DNA of 64,000 bases from Botryococcus braunii (Eukaryota; Chlorophyta; Trebouxiophyceae): NCBI GenBank assembly GCA_002005505.1, contig KV908458.1, forward strand, positions 348,865 through 412,864, given 5' to 3'. Both the position numbers and the translations under genes were made by a program. Position 1 is the stretch's first letter. Every line of letters starts with the position of its first letter. This document shows, piece after piece, positions 52,028 to 62,377 of this stretch. Under the pieces are notes generated by a model, which was not told the origin of the DNA, ran no database searches, and worked only from the letters and a program-made list of their open reading frames with translations.

Positions 52028-52290
52028 CCTGTGACTCACACTCTTTGAGTAAGTGAACTGTGCCCAAGTGAAAGCTTGTAGAAGTGGACGAAACACGACC
52101 AAGCAAACGGGACAGGAGCTTGATAAGGGCACTCAAGACTTTGTTACAATAACTACTAAACTAACGATGTTGCATTACCTGTGACTCACACTCTTTGAGT
52201 AAGTGAACTGTGCCCAAGTGAAAGCTTGTAGAAGTGGACGAAACACGACCAAGCAAACGGGACAGGAGCTTGATAAGGGCACTCAAGACT
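52028..52290. repeat. 113-bp direct repeat, two copies, at the edge of the outer retrotransposon
   Basis: CCTGTGACTCACACTCTTTG...CACTCAAGACT at 52028-52140 and 52178-52290, apparently identical, separated by 37 bp. The left end of the outer LTR probably lies within or next to this pair. Confidence 0.9.
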
Positions 52291-52871
52291 GACTGATCCC
52301 TTGGACACTTCCTATATATACTAACTAAGGAGACTACTCATTTATTAGCCTCCTGACAGGTTTGCAACTCCAGATCTTAAGAGAGTACGGGCACGATCGA
52401 GTTTGCATGCCTCAGTACTATGCACTGGAATTTCAATGTACCTCATGATTCGACATGGTCGTCGATGAATAGTACAAATCTCGATCGATGCTAATCTCGA
52501 ATCTAAGTGACTCGAAACTTTAACTCACCAACCGATACGAACCTCGAATCAAACACCAAGGACCGCAGGACTTAAAGTCTCACGATCGATGAGATCCGGT
52601 ATAAGTATACCTTACTAGAAAACAACCAGAAAACAGCCCGAAATTGTATCAGGGCCTCTATAAATCACTATGAGTGTCAATTTACCTTAAAGTACCATAC
52701 AGTACAAACACACCCAAGTGAACTAAGATTGTACCTTAATGTTTATGAGCATTCTTAATATTATAAACCCTTGAAATGAATTGATGTGGCTGACAAACAT
52801 GCTAAGATGAAATGACCCAACATGTTGAAGACATACCTAAGGTATACATGTTAGTGTCCATTTTTCTAACA
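52030..52871 (-). repeat. 3' LTR of the outer copia element (left edge uncertain)
   Basis: The right edge is well placed: the sense strand reads polypurine tract GAGGGGAGG (52872-52880) and then TGTTAG, the usual TG start. A TATATATA box lies at about 52312-52319. The left edge near 52030 is a guess based on TG at the repeat start and a plausible LTR length; without the 5' LTR it cannot be confirmed. Confidence 0.5.
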
Positions 52872-52935
52872 CCTCCCCTCATGTGTAGGGAGAAACATCT
52901 CAAAAAAAAATATTGTTTGAAAATAGGTCACAAAT

Positions 52936-55170
52936 TTATCTAAGACCTGCCATTGCTCTAAGCTTGGCAAAAGTGACCTTGGAAAGTACCTTAGTGAAGA
53001 AATCAGCAATATTCTCACTGGTAGCCACATACTTTGGCTCAATTGCTCCATTCTCCACCTCATCTCTGACCCTGTGGTACCTTATAGCAATGTGTTTAGT
53101 CCTGGATGTGATGGGAATCCCCTTCACATTAGCAAGGGCCCCAGTATTGTCAGTGTAAACCACAATACTACCAGGATTTTCACCAAAGTCAGTAATCAAC
53201 TTGGTGAACCACAGTGCCTCCTGAACTCCAGTGCACAAGGAGATAAACTCAGCTTCAACAGTAGACAAAGCAACTATTGGTTGCAACTTGCTACCCCATG
53301 AAACTGCAGCTGACCCAGACATAAAAACAAAACCAGAGGTGGACTTTCTACCATCCAAATCCACTGCATAATCTGAGTCAACAAAGGCAATAAAACCTTT
53401 GTCACTCTTCTCCCACACAAGCCCCAAATTCTCAGTACCAGCAAGATATTTTAAGACATGCATGCCAGCACTGAGATGTGTATTTGAAGGGGCATTTGCA
53501 AAACGTGCAAGGACACCAGTAGCATATGACAGATCAGGCCTAATTGTGTTGGCCAAATATAAAATGCCCCCCACAAGTTCCCTGTACCTGTTGTCTTTAG
53601 GCAAAGGATCCCCTGAATTCTTCTGCAACTTGAATGAATTATCCAGGGGTGTAGCCTTGGGGTTGCAGCCTGTCATGCCAAAGCTGTCCAAAATGTCAGT
53701 GATTAGCTTCTCATTAGATAACTTCACTGACTTTAGACTGCCATCTAAATACCTTTCAAAGGTAATTTGCATACCCAAAAAGTGTCGGGCCTCTCCTAAA
53801 TCCTTCACTGCAAACTTACTTGCAAGGAGAGACTTCACTTCAGAGATACATTTGGGGTCCTGAGAATATCATCCACATATAAAAGTAGATAAACAGTCTC
53901 AGAACTACCTCTCTGCAGTATAAATAAAGATGGGTCTGCATCTGAAATGACAAAACCAGCAGATTTTAGAAAACTGCTGATAGTGACATACCAGGCCCTA
54001 GGGACCTGTTTAAGCCCATACAAGGCTTTGTGTAACCTGCAGACAGTGTTAGGCCCACCAATGTGAAACCCTTCTGGCTGCTGAATGAAGACCTTCTCTT
54101 CAAGGTCTCCATGCAAAAATGCAGTGCTCACATCCATTTGATGGACCTGCATGTTTCTCTCAACTGCTTTAGATAGCACATATCTTAGAGTTGAGTGCTT
54201 GGAAACTGGTGCATACACTTCAGTGTAGTCAACACCATAAATTTGTTTAAAGCCTTTGGCCACAAGCCTAGCTTTAAACCTCTCAATCTCTCCAGTTTCA
54301 GAAAGTTTCACTTTGTAAACCCACTTAACAGGAAGAGCCTTTTTCTTGGTTTTGTCATCAACCACAACATATGACCAGGTCCCTAGTGCTTTCAATGAAT
54401 TCATCTCATCTTGCATTGCACTGACCCACTTGTCACTCTCAGGTGAATTTATTGCATCTATATACTTTGCTGGCTCAATTATCAGTGTGTCCTTTTGAAC
54501 TTGCACATACCCACTGAAAATTTCAACTGAATTTGCTTCATTTTGGAGTACTGTGTTCCTAACTCTGTCAGGATATCTACCCCCAAAGAGACCAGCAGGT
54601 GAGTGTGAGACACCAGCACCTAGAAAATCAAACTCAACAGCCTCAAGTTGGACATCAGGAGCCTCATTAACTATACCTTGTTGGAGGACCACTTGTGGAA
54701 CATCCTGAACGGGACGCGGGTCCGAGCCATGGGATTCAGGACCTGTAATGTCCTGATTTTCCCCAAGGTTAGTGTTTTCTTGACTTATAAACTTAGCCCT
54801 TTCAAGGTTTAGTTGATCAAACCTTATGACACTTGGATCAGTGCCCAAAGGGGCCAAAGAAACAGGAGACAAGTCTTCAGAAGTTTCATGCACATCTTCT
54901 CCAATGATTGCAGTTTCAGAATCTACAGGAAAGTCCTCTTCATCATTCACCACATCAAGGAGATCAGGCATTTCATCATCATCAGACAAGGCCTCCTCAA
55001 ACTTGACAAATTGTCTTGCACACACTGTGACTTTGGAATCCATGAGAACACGATAATTCTTGCTGTGCCCATCATAGCCCAAGAAAATACCCTCCTTACT
55101 GACAGGGCTAAATTTACCATCCCTTTTGGACTTTTCAATCATGACATGACACTTGCTCCCAAAAACACGT
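52936..55170 (-). pseudogene. Outer copia pol fragment: RT and RNase H (frameshifted)
   Basis: The segment 55142-53835 carries the end of the integrase region (GIFLGYDGHSKNYRVL) and RT with FKARLVAKGFKQ, MDVSTAFLHG, LHKALYGLKQ and the catalytic YVDDIL. Right after YVDDIL the frame is lost (about 53858), with the usual linker missing. The second segment, 53838-52936, resumes with AVKDLGEARHFLGM and RNase H motifs (VDSDYA, STVEAEF, YTDNTGA, IADFFTK). The break removes a full-length polymerase, so the copy is inactive. Confidence 0.88.
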
Positions 55171-55175
55171 GACTG
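55171..55175. repeat. Target-site duplication of the inner element, left copy
   Basis: GACTG immediately left of the inner 5' LTR, matched by GACTG at 62373-62377 right of the 3' LTR. Five bases is usual for copia integrases. A 4-bp ACTG reading with an LTR one base longer is also possible. Confidence 0.8.
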
Positions 55176-56054
55176 TGTTGAATGAATTGGTCAATACTGT
55201 ACTTAGTGACATCCCCTGTCACATGCCATCAACAGCAGTGTAAACTATAGCCTTTATAGCCCTTTATGAACGGTATAGATCATACTCGTACCTCAATGAC
55301 ATAACACGTGACTTGTACGATATGCGTTCTCAATAGACATTACGTATGGTAGTACTTTAGGATCCTTGCAGTCCGAGCCATCCCTGGGCAGCCCAGGAAC
55401 GGCTCGGTACTTGTCCGAAGCATGTTGGTATCCTTGACCAACCTCTACTGTTGGAGAGTGCTGTGTGCTGTTCCTGGAAACGTTGTAGCGTGGACGGTTT
55501 TTCCCACAGGCTACGAACTGACGCTGCCGTCGTGCCATCACTGCAGGTGTGTTTAGGATTCTCAAAGTCGTTCCAGATATGATTGTGCTCAAACATTCAG
55601 ACCAGTTAGATATTACTGCTGTGTGCATTGATGAGAGTGCATGACGAGAGCGCACTGAATGTTTGACCTCATTGAGACTTATGTTGACGTCCACCGTTGT
55701 GGCGGTAAGATAGTTTCACTCTACAAACATCACAAAGAGACCTTGCTGAGTTACTGATGAACTGTTATTGTATTCTAGTGACGTAAAGTAGACATCGCAA
55801 GGCCTCTTTGGTGCTGAACTCTGCTATCAGGCAAAGCGTAGTGTTACGTGGTCTTTAGCAAGAGTGAGAGCAGTTAACATCATTTGTAAGACTTGTCCGA
55901 AGCATGTTGGTATCCTTGACCAACCTCTACTGTTGGAGAGTGCTGTGTGCTGTTCCTGGAAACGTTGTAGCGTGGACGGTTTTTCCCACAGGCTACGAAC
56001 TGACGCTGCCGTCGTGCCATCACTGCAGGTGACGCCGCAAGCAGAAATGCTTGA
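55176..56054 (+). repeat. 5' LTR of the inner copia element
   Basis: Begins TGTTGAATG and ends GCTTGA, so it lacks the common terminal CA. By eye it differs from the 3' LTR at three positions, all transitions (55366/61684, 55500/61818, 55764/62082). An internal 141-bp unit is present twice (55409-55549, 55891-56031). Possible TATA-like sequence TTTATAGCCC near 55253. Confidence 0.95.
55409..56031. repeat. 141-bp direct repeat pair inside the 5' LTR
   Basis: ACTTGTCCGAAGCATG... to ...CATCACTGCAGGTG, at 55409-55549 and 55891-56031, identical to each other. The same pair occurs in the 3' LTR (61727-61867 and 62209-62349), where the first copy has one substitution (61818). Confidence 0.95.
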
Positions 56055-56068
56055 GGTTATGGGCCCAC
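56055..56068 (+). other. Primer binding site complementary to an initiator tRNA-Met internal segment
   Basis: GGTTATGGGCCCAC directly after the LTR is the reverse complement of the anticodon stem-loop of eukaryotic initiator tRNA-Met (GTGGGCCCATAACC, with anticodon CAT), rather than of the tRNA 3' end. This is the half-tRNA priming arrangement known from Drosophila copia. Confidence 0.8.
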
Positions 56069-56354
56069 GCTTTCCAAGCTGAGCTTGCAGTGACGCACGA
56101 CAGATTTCCAGGGAGAAAAGGGGTTTCGGACCCCACTGCGAGCTTCACTGACGAGTGAGGTCTGGCCGTTCAAACATATCGAGCTAGTCACGTAAAATTA
56201 TTCCTTCTGTAGTGCTGGAAGGAATTGTTGTACAGTAGCAACTGGGCTGGGAAAGCAGAAGTACTTCTGGGACTGATCAACTCAGTGTCAGAGCTAGGAA
56301 GAAGTGCTTCCAGGGGAAGTCATTTAAGGCTTGGAGTCAAGAACTGGCTTGATC

Positions 56355-59300
56355 ATGAAAACTAGAAGCAGACAAGTGATCATGAAAACGAGAAGTAAGC
56401 GCACTGCAACGGAGTCTGGATCAGCTGGGTCTGGCTCCTCCATCAGTGCATCACCCAGCCAGCCAGCAAACTCCACTGCGCAGAGTGGAGAGATGTGCAT
56501 CGCAATGACGAAAACCGGTGGCGTCGTCACCACGAATGTCAAATGTCCAGTGACTCTGGACAGAGAGGGAGTGGAATTTCCACTCTGGGATCTGGCATAT
56601 GTGGCAGCCTGTGGCCTCAAAAGGTGCAAGGCAGCCATTGAAGCTCCAATGCCAGACACAGAGGAGAATGCAGCAGCGCTCCTAATGCTGATTGAGAGCG
56701 TCCCCAAGGCGTGGGGTGCCAAGCTGGCTGCAATGCAAGTGGCAGCCAATGCCTACCAGTGGGTTCGAGAGCGTTTTACTGGAGGGGCAGACCAGGAGGT
56801 AACAGCACGCTGGCTGGAGCTCCTACACACCAGCATGGGAGAGACAGAAACGTTGGAGGACTACTACAACAGGAAGGTGGCACTCTTCCATGCACTCAAG
56901 CGAAATGGGCACTCCATCATGGAGAGAGAAGCCAAGCTGGCAATCATCAAGGGCCTGCCAGAGGAAGCGAAGGAGACTGGGATGTTCTCCTCATCTGCTG
57001 GGAAGGATCTGGAGGGACTGTGGGAGATCATCTCCACCACAGCCAAGGGACTGGGCTTCAACGACCAGGTCCCCAGAGTCACCCCTGTGGCCAGGGCAGC
57101 CATCACACCAGCCTACTCCACCACACCAGGGACTGCAAGCCCACAGGAGACCCAAGCTGGAGGCCAGGGGGGCCAAGCTTCATCGACCAAGGTGGAGGGA
57201 CGGGACCGGCGTGACAACAGGCGCTGCCGCTACTGCAACAAGCTAGGCCATTTTGAGAGGAACTGCCTCAAGAAGGAGGCGGACGAGAAGATGCAACAGA
57301 ACCTGCAGCAAGTCATGGCTGCAATGGCCAATCTGCTTCCGCAATTCCAAAATCAAGCATCGGCTGCAGTGGCTCGACCTCCGGAGGGCAGCGGGAACGG
57401 CAACAACTTTTTCCCCGGGGGATATCCACCACCCTCTGGTATGTCTGCCATGATTTCTCTGAATGTCTTAACACCAACACGCGTCATGCCAGAAGCGAGA
57501 AGTTTTCTGGTGGACAGTGGAGCCACCATCCACCTAGTCAATGATCTGTCCCTGCTACATTCCCCCATGCTGCACAGAAATCCCATTCCTTTGCATATGG
57601 CTACGTCAGATGCCACGGGACAGATAATTGCAACTGGTTCCCTGTGCTTGAGCAGTGCAGAACAGCAACCCCTGTGGCTTCACAATGTGCATTGTGTTCC
57701 TTCAGCTACAGCTAATCTGATTTCAGTGACAGCTGCTATACGTGATGGGGCTAGATTTGTGACAGACAGTGTGGGAAGTTACACTGGTATGCGTGGCGCT
57801 CAAAACTGGTCTTGTTCAGTTGCACAGAGAAATGGCCTGTATTTCTTGCAGAAGGTCAGTCCAGTCAGAAACCCTGTCTCTGTGTTTGTTAACACAGCCA
57901 GAGCACCAGTCGCTCATGATTGCAGATTGAGAGCACTGTGGCACAGTAGACTGGGGCACCCAGGGGAGGTTAATATGAGGCGACTGCAGTCTGAAGATTT
58001 GGTCCTGGGCATCCCTGTATCTCTCTCCCCTTGCGCAAACTGTCACTCTTCATGTGAAGCGTGCATTCAAGGAAAGCACAGTCGTCCCCCTTTTGGAACC
58101 AGTTCCAGAGCAGCCACTGAGCCCCTTGAGAGAATTCATTTGGACACAGTTGGCCCCATCTCCCCTACAGCTATTACTGGGGAGCGCTTCTTTGTCACGA
58201 TTGTGGATGAGGCTACGCACTATTTCATAGCCCTGGCAGTAAAAACCAAGGATGCAATCAGCAGTGCAGTCAGAGACCTCCTGATTTTTTGGCAGAGGCA
58301 GTTGAACCGCTCTGTTAAGTGCATTCGTACTGACAGGGGGACAGAATTCCTCAACAGTACATTGAAGGGTTTCTGTACGCAGGAGGGAATTAAATTTGAG
58401 ACCTCTGCAGCATACACGCCTCAGCAAAATGGCGTTGCTGAACGGATGAACCGAACAATCAAGGAGAAGGCCAGAACACTCATGTTGCATGCAGCTGCCA
58501 AACAGTCACTCTGGAAGGAAGCAGTGGAGACAGCCTGCATCCTGTACAATATGGGACCTGTGACTGGACGTGACAAGACGCCTTATGAAGCCTTCCATGG
58601 GGTAAAGCCCGATGTATCCCTGCTCAGGACTTTTGGCTGTCTAGCACATGTGCACATACCTGATCACCAAAGGGGAGTGTTTGAGTCTAAGACCTCCCCT
58701 GGTCTCTTCACAGGGTATTCCAGTGCGTCAAAGGCATATAGAATTTATATGGGAAACGGGATTTGGAAAGAAAGCAGAGATGTTACCTTTCTGGAGCACT
58801 TAAGGGGCGCAGACAGAGTGGGGCTTAGCACCATGTCTCCTGTGAGTCCAAATGCAGTCCAGCAGCCCTTTGCCTTGCCTTTTGTACAACAGGAGGGCCA
58901 GCAGTCCTTGGGTCAGTTGTCTTTTTGGGACTCAGATGATCCTGAGCCTCTCTGCAACCGAGAGGTCAACGTGCAGCAGTCCGGACCTGACTCCCCCTGT
59001 GCAACCACCCCCTGTGCAACTACCCCATGTGCAATCAACCCCTGTGAGAATTCTGAGACTACAAGTGTCAACGTGGACGGGGAGCCCACTTCCTCGGAGC
59101 TGAGCCATACGCAGTCCGGCCACAGCTGGTCCGTACTCGGACACATGGAGAACCTGGCGCGAGGAGGCCAGGAGACCAAGTCACACATGCAACGTTTGAA
59201 TAATGTGCAAGAATGTGTTCGAATGGAAGTTGGGGCCATGGGTGTCCGAGGGCAAGACGGGCTGACCCGGCAGCAACGGTATGATCAGAGAGTAGCAGCA

Positions 59301-59456
59301 CGGGAGACTGCAGCTGAGGTCACTGTGGAACATGATGGAGATGTGAGTGATGGAAAGAATAGGAGAATGTCAGAGGCCATTTGCCCAGGGGAAGCAACGG
59401 AAGCTCAGCCTAATGACAGGACTTGGCCAGGCTGGAGGGCATGTCTGATCATGTAA
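56355..59456 (+). CDS. Inner copia ORF1: gag, protease, integrase
   Basis: Starts at the first in-frame ATG (MKTRSRQVIMK) and runs about 1,033 residues to TAA at 59454. Gag comes first (WLELLHTSMGETETLEDYYN core), then a CCHC zinc knuckle CRYCNKLGHFERNC near residue 290. The aspartic protease active site is FLVDSGATIHLV near 390. The integrase zinc finger is LWHSRLGHPG with CANC and CEACIQGKH. Catalytic DDE residues lie in HLDTVGP, RTDRGTEF and NGVAERMNR, followed by FGCLAHVHIPD and SPGLFTGYS. The acidic, repetitive tail includes three PCA-type pentapeptides near 58990-59040. It acts in particle assembly, polyprotein cleavage and DNA insertion. Confidence 0.92.
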   Translation: MKTRSRQVIMKTRSKRTATESGSAGSGSSISASPSQPANSTAQSGEMCIAMTKTGGVVTTNVKCPVTLDREGVEFPLWDLAYVAACGLKRCKAAIEAPMPDTEENAAALLMLIESVPKAWGAKLAAMQVAANAYQWVRERFTGGADQEVTARWLELLHTSMGETETLEDYYNRKVALFHALKRNGHSIMEREAKLAIIKGLPEEAKETGMFSSSAGKDLEGLWEIISTTAKGLGFNDQVPRVTPVARAAITPAYSTTPGTASPQETQAGGQGGQASSTKVEGRDRRDNRRCRYCNKLGHFERNCLKKEADEKMQQNLQQVMAAMANLLPQFQNQASAAVARPPEGSGNGNNFFPGGYPPPSGMSAMISLNVLTPTRVMPEARSFLVDSGATIHLVNDLSLLHSPMLHRNPIPLHMATSDATGQIIATGSLCLSSAEQQPLWLHNVHCVPSATANLISVTAAIRDGARFVTDSVGSYTGMRGAQNWSCSVAQRNGLYFLQKVSPVRNPVSVFVNTARAPVAHDCRLRALWHSRLGHPGEVNMRRLQSEDLVLGIPVSLSPCANCHSSCEACIQGKHSRPPFGTSSRAATEPLERIHLDTVGPISPTAITGERFFVTIVDEATHYFIALAVKTKDAISSAVRDLLIFWQRQLNRSVKCIRTDRGTEFLNSTLKGFCTQEGIKFETSAAYTPQQNGVAERMNRTIKEKARTLMLHAAAKQSLWKEAVETACILYNMGPVTGRDKTPYEAFHGVKPDVSLLRTFGCLAHVHIPDHQRGVFESKTSPGLFTGYSSASKAYRIYMGNGIWKESRDVTFLEHLRGADRVGLSTMSPVSPNAVQQPFALPFVQQEGQQSLGQLSFWDSDDPEPLCNREVNVQQSGPDSPCATTPCATTPCAINPCENSETTSVNVDGEPTSSELSHTQSGHSWSVLGHMENLARGGQETKSHMQRLNNVQECVRMEVGAMGVRGQDGLTRQQRYDQRVAARETAAEVTVEHDGDVSDGKNRRMSEAICPGEATEAQPNDRTWPGWRACLIM

Positions 59457-61468
59457 GCGCTGAGAGTGAGGCAAGAGAGGTCAGTTTGGAGATTTCCAAT
59501 CAGACACTTGATGGACAAAGGGAGTCTTCAGATGGCCAGGCTCTGCGTGCTTGTGAGGGACACACTGGGGAGTCACAGGTGTGTTGTGAGAGTACAAGCG
59601 TGGATGAGAGAGACACCACTGCAGGGTGTCGCACAGTGCCAGATTATGCTGCGCCTTTGAGTGATGAGTGCGTTTGGGACATGATGAGTGATGTAAGACC
59701 CAGATTGAGTGGAGCAGCATGTGAATCCTCCAAGGAGAGAAAGCTGCAGACACCTCCAGAGTGGGAGAGAGTCAGAGAGGTGTGTAACGCAGTAACCTCG
59801 AGCGAAAGAGTAGTGGAAGCACGTGCGTGTGAGCCTAGAGAGAATCCTGTAAAGGGTCAGATACCTGGGGTGAGGTGGTCCAAGGTGCCAGTCCCTGGAA
59901 ACTTCAGGGAGGCGCAAAGATCCCCTCAGTGGGAATTCTGGCGCCAGGCAATGCAAGAGGAGCAAGATTCTCTTGATGCGCACGAGGTGATGGAGTACGT
60001 TGAGAGACCCAGGGGACACAAGGTGATCCCTGTGCATTGGATCTTCTCTGTGAAGACTGATGCACATGGGAACGTGTTGAGATTTAAGGCTCGGCTTGTA
60101 GCCCAGGGCTGTAGACAGATTCCTGGAGTTGATGTAGATGAGGTCTTTGCACCTACCAGTAGCTATGGGTCCAGGAGGACTTTGCTAGCAACAGCTGCAG
60201 CAAAGAACATGGAAATTCACCAGGTGGATATAAAGACCGCCTTTTTGAATGGTGAATTAGAGGAGGAGGTGTATGTGACACAGCCTCCTGGGTTTGATAA
60301 TGGCAACCCCAACATTGTGTGCAGACTGCGTAAGGCCCTTTATGGCCTGAAGCAGGCTCCCAGGGCTTGGCACAAGACCCTGAATGAGAAGCTGCTGAGT
60401 ATGGGATATGAAGTGTGTAAGAGCGATGCGGGAGTTTACATAAAGAGACACGAGGATGGGGAGCTGTCATACATGCTTGTGTATGTTGATGATCTTTTGA
60501 TTGTGGCAATGGGTGCGGAAGAGATAGAATGGGTGAAAAAGGAGCTGTTGGCAAGCTTCAAGATTCATGACCTTGGTGAAGTCAAGGACTTCTTGGGCTG
60601 CCAGATCCTGAGAGATCGAGAGAATCGGTGCTTATCACTGAGCTGCGTGCCTAAGATTGATGCACTGTGTGAGAAGTTTGGGGTGAGTGCTGAGTCACGT
60701 ACAGTCGATACTCCCATGAGTAAAGACTTTGTGATGTCTGGGATGCCGCAGGTTACAGTGGGTGAGACCAGCTTTGGGTCTGGGACTCCACTGCCTCCCG
60801 GGCATAGATATTGTGAGCTTGTTGGGTCTCTGTTGTATATTGCTAATACAACTCGACCTGATATAGCTCAGGCTGTGGGTGTTCTGTCCCGTTACCGGAA
60901 CGCTCCCACCACTGCCCACATGAATGAGGGCTTGAGGGTATTGAGGTATCTTCAGTCTACTCGAGAGTGTGTCTTAGTGCTGGGAGGGAAAGGGCCTGTG
61001 TTAGAAGGTCATGTTGATGCAGATTATGCTGGCGATATTGACAGCAGGCATTCTACCTCGGGATATGTGCTATCAGTGTTTGGCAGTGCTGTGGTCTGGG
61101 GTAGTAAGAAGCAACACTCAGTTGCTACCTCCACTGTGGAGGCAGAATTCATGGCAACCAGTCTAGCTATTAAGGAGCTTAACTGGCTGCGTGGGTTCAT
61201 GGAGGAAATCGGAACTCCTCCTTGGTCAGTGAAGCTATACTGTGACAATCAGGGGTGCATTGCTAACCTGAAAAACCCACTGTATAGCAAGTATACTAAG
61301 CACATTGCAGTGTGCTTCCACTTTGCACGTGAAGCTATTGCAAAGGGGCAGGTTACACTCTGCTATGTGGAGTCTGCAAGGAACAAGGCAGACATGCTGA
61401 CAAAGCCTCTCGCTCGCCCTGCCTTCCAGATGCACAGGCGAGGGTTTGGACTTGTGAAGATGACATAG
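59441..61468 (+). CDS. Inner copia ORF2: reverse transcriptase and RNase H
   Basis: This frame is open from 59417, with its first ATG at 59441, and overlaps ORF1 by 16-40 bases in the -1 frame. RT motifs are intact: HWIFSVKTDAHG, FKARLVAQGCRQ, QVDIKTAFLNGELEE, LRKALYGLKQAPRAW and catalytic YVDDLLI. RNase H motifs are intact: HVDADYAGD, STVEAEFMA, YCDNQGCIA and NKADMLTKPL. It ends 25 bp before the 3' LTR. No slippery heptamer is visible in the overlap, so the offset could be a single-base indel or a real expression device. Confidence 0.9.
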   Translation: MSDHVSAESEAREVSLEISNQTLDGQRESSDGQALRACEGHTGESQVCCESTSVDERDTTAGCRTVPDYAAPLSDECVWDMMSDVRPRLSGAACESSKERKLQTPPEWERVREVCNAVTSSERVVEARACEPRENPVKGQIPGVRWSKVPVPGNFREAQRSPQWEFWRQAMQEEQDSLDAHEVMEYVERPRGHKVIPVHWIFSVKTDAHGNVLRFKARLVAQGCRQIPGVDVDEVFAPTSSYGSRRTLLATAAAKNMEIHQVDIKTAFLNGELEEEVYVTQPPGFDNGNPNIVCRLRKALYGLKQAPRAWHKTLNEKLLSMGYEVCKSDAGVYIKRHEDGELSYMLVYVDDLLIVAMGAEEIEWVKKELLASFKIHDLGEVKDFLGCQILRDRENRCLSLSCVPKIDALCEKFGVSAESRTVDTPMSKDFVMSGMPQVTVGETSFGSGTPLPPGHRYCELVGSLLYIANTTRPDIAQAVGVLSRYRNAPTTAHMNEGLRVLRYLQSTRECVLVLGGKGPVLEGHVDADYAGDIDSRHSTSGYVLSVFGSAVVWGSKKQHSVATSTVEAEFMATSLAIKELNWLRGFMEEIGTPPWSVKLYCDNQGCIANLKNPLYSKYTKHIAVCFHFAREAIAKGQVTLCYVESARNKADMLTKPLARPAFQMHRRGFGLVKMT

Positions 61469-61484
61469 GTGACAGGGTGCTGTC

Positions 61485-61493
61485 AAGGGGAAG
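61485..61493 (+). other. Polypurine tract of the inner element
   Basis: AAGGGGAAG immediately before the TGTTGA start of the 3' LTR; primer for plus-strand DNA synthesis. Confidence 0.9.
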
Positions 61494-62372
61494 TGTTGAA
61501 TGAATTGGTCAATACTGTACTTAGTGACATCCCCTGTCACATGCCATCAACAGCAGTGTAAACTATAGCCTTTATAGCCCTTTATGAACGGTATAGATCA
61601 TACTCGTACCTCAATGACATAACACGTGACTTGTACGATATGCGTTCTCAATAGACATTACGTATGGTAGTACTTTAGGATCCCTGCAGTCCGAGCCATC
61701 CCTGGGCAGCCCAGGAACGGCTCGGTACTTGTCCGAAGCATGTTGGTATCCTTGACCAACCTCTACTGTTGGAGAGTGCTGTGTGCTGTTCCTGGAAACG
61801 TTGTAGCGTGGACGGTTCTTCCCACAGGCTACGAACTGACGCTGCCGTCGTGCCATCACTGCAGGTGTGTTTAGGATTCTCAAAGTCGTTCCAGATATGA
61901 TTGTGCTCAAACATTCAGACCAGTTAGATATTACTGCTGTGTGCATTGATGAGAGTGCATGACGAGAGCGCACTGAATGTTTGACCTCATTGAGACTTAT
62001 GTTGACGTCCACCGTTGTGGCGGTAAGATAGTTTCACTCTACAAACATCACAAAGAGACCTTGCTGAGTTACTGATGAACTATTATTGTATTCTAGTGAC
62101 GTAAAGTAGACATCGCAAGGCCTCTTTGGTGCTGAACTCTGCTATCAGGCAAAGCGTAGTGTTACGTGGTCTTTAGCAAGAGTGAGAGCAGTTAACATCA
62201 TTTGTAAGACTTGTCCGAAGCATGTTGGTATCCTTGACCAACCTCTACTGTTGGAGAGTGCTGTGTGCTGTTCCTGGAAACGTTGTAGCGTGGACGGTTT
62301 TTCCCACAGGCTACGAACTGACGCTGCCGTCGTGCCATCACTGCAGGTGACGCCGCAAGCAGAAATGCTTGA
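61494..62372 (+). repeat. 3' LTR of the inner copia element
   Basis: 879 bp, same length as the 5' LTR, three substitutions and no indels by eye. Followed by GACTG (62373-62377), the right target-site copy. Confidence 0.95.
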
Positions 62373-62377
62373 GACTG

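Larger units (their letters stand above)
55176..62372 (+). mobile_element. Inner Ty1/copia retrotransposon, complete, nested in the outer element
   Basis: 7,197 bp with 879-bp LTRs (55176-56054 and 61494-62372), a primer binding site right after the 5' LTR, two long frames covering gag-PR-INT and RT-RH, a polypurine tract before the 3' LTR and a target-site duplication. It is inserted head-to-tail opposite to the outer element, inside that element's integrase region. All structural parts are present. Only the one-base frame offset between the two coding frames argues against a simple single polyprotein. Confidence 0.93.

Noticed and set aside
55293..55694. 133-residue antisense frame in both LTRs of the inner element (also 61611-62012)
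   Set aside because: It lies antisense to the LTR, shows no domain, and repeats only because the LTR is repeated.
56324..58490. Antisense frames across the inner copia gag and integrase
   Set aside because: Shadows of the strongly supported + strand polyprotein.
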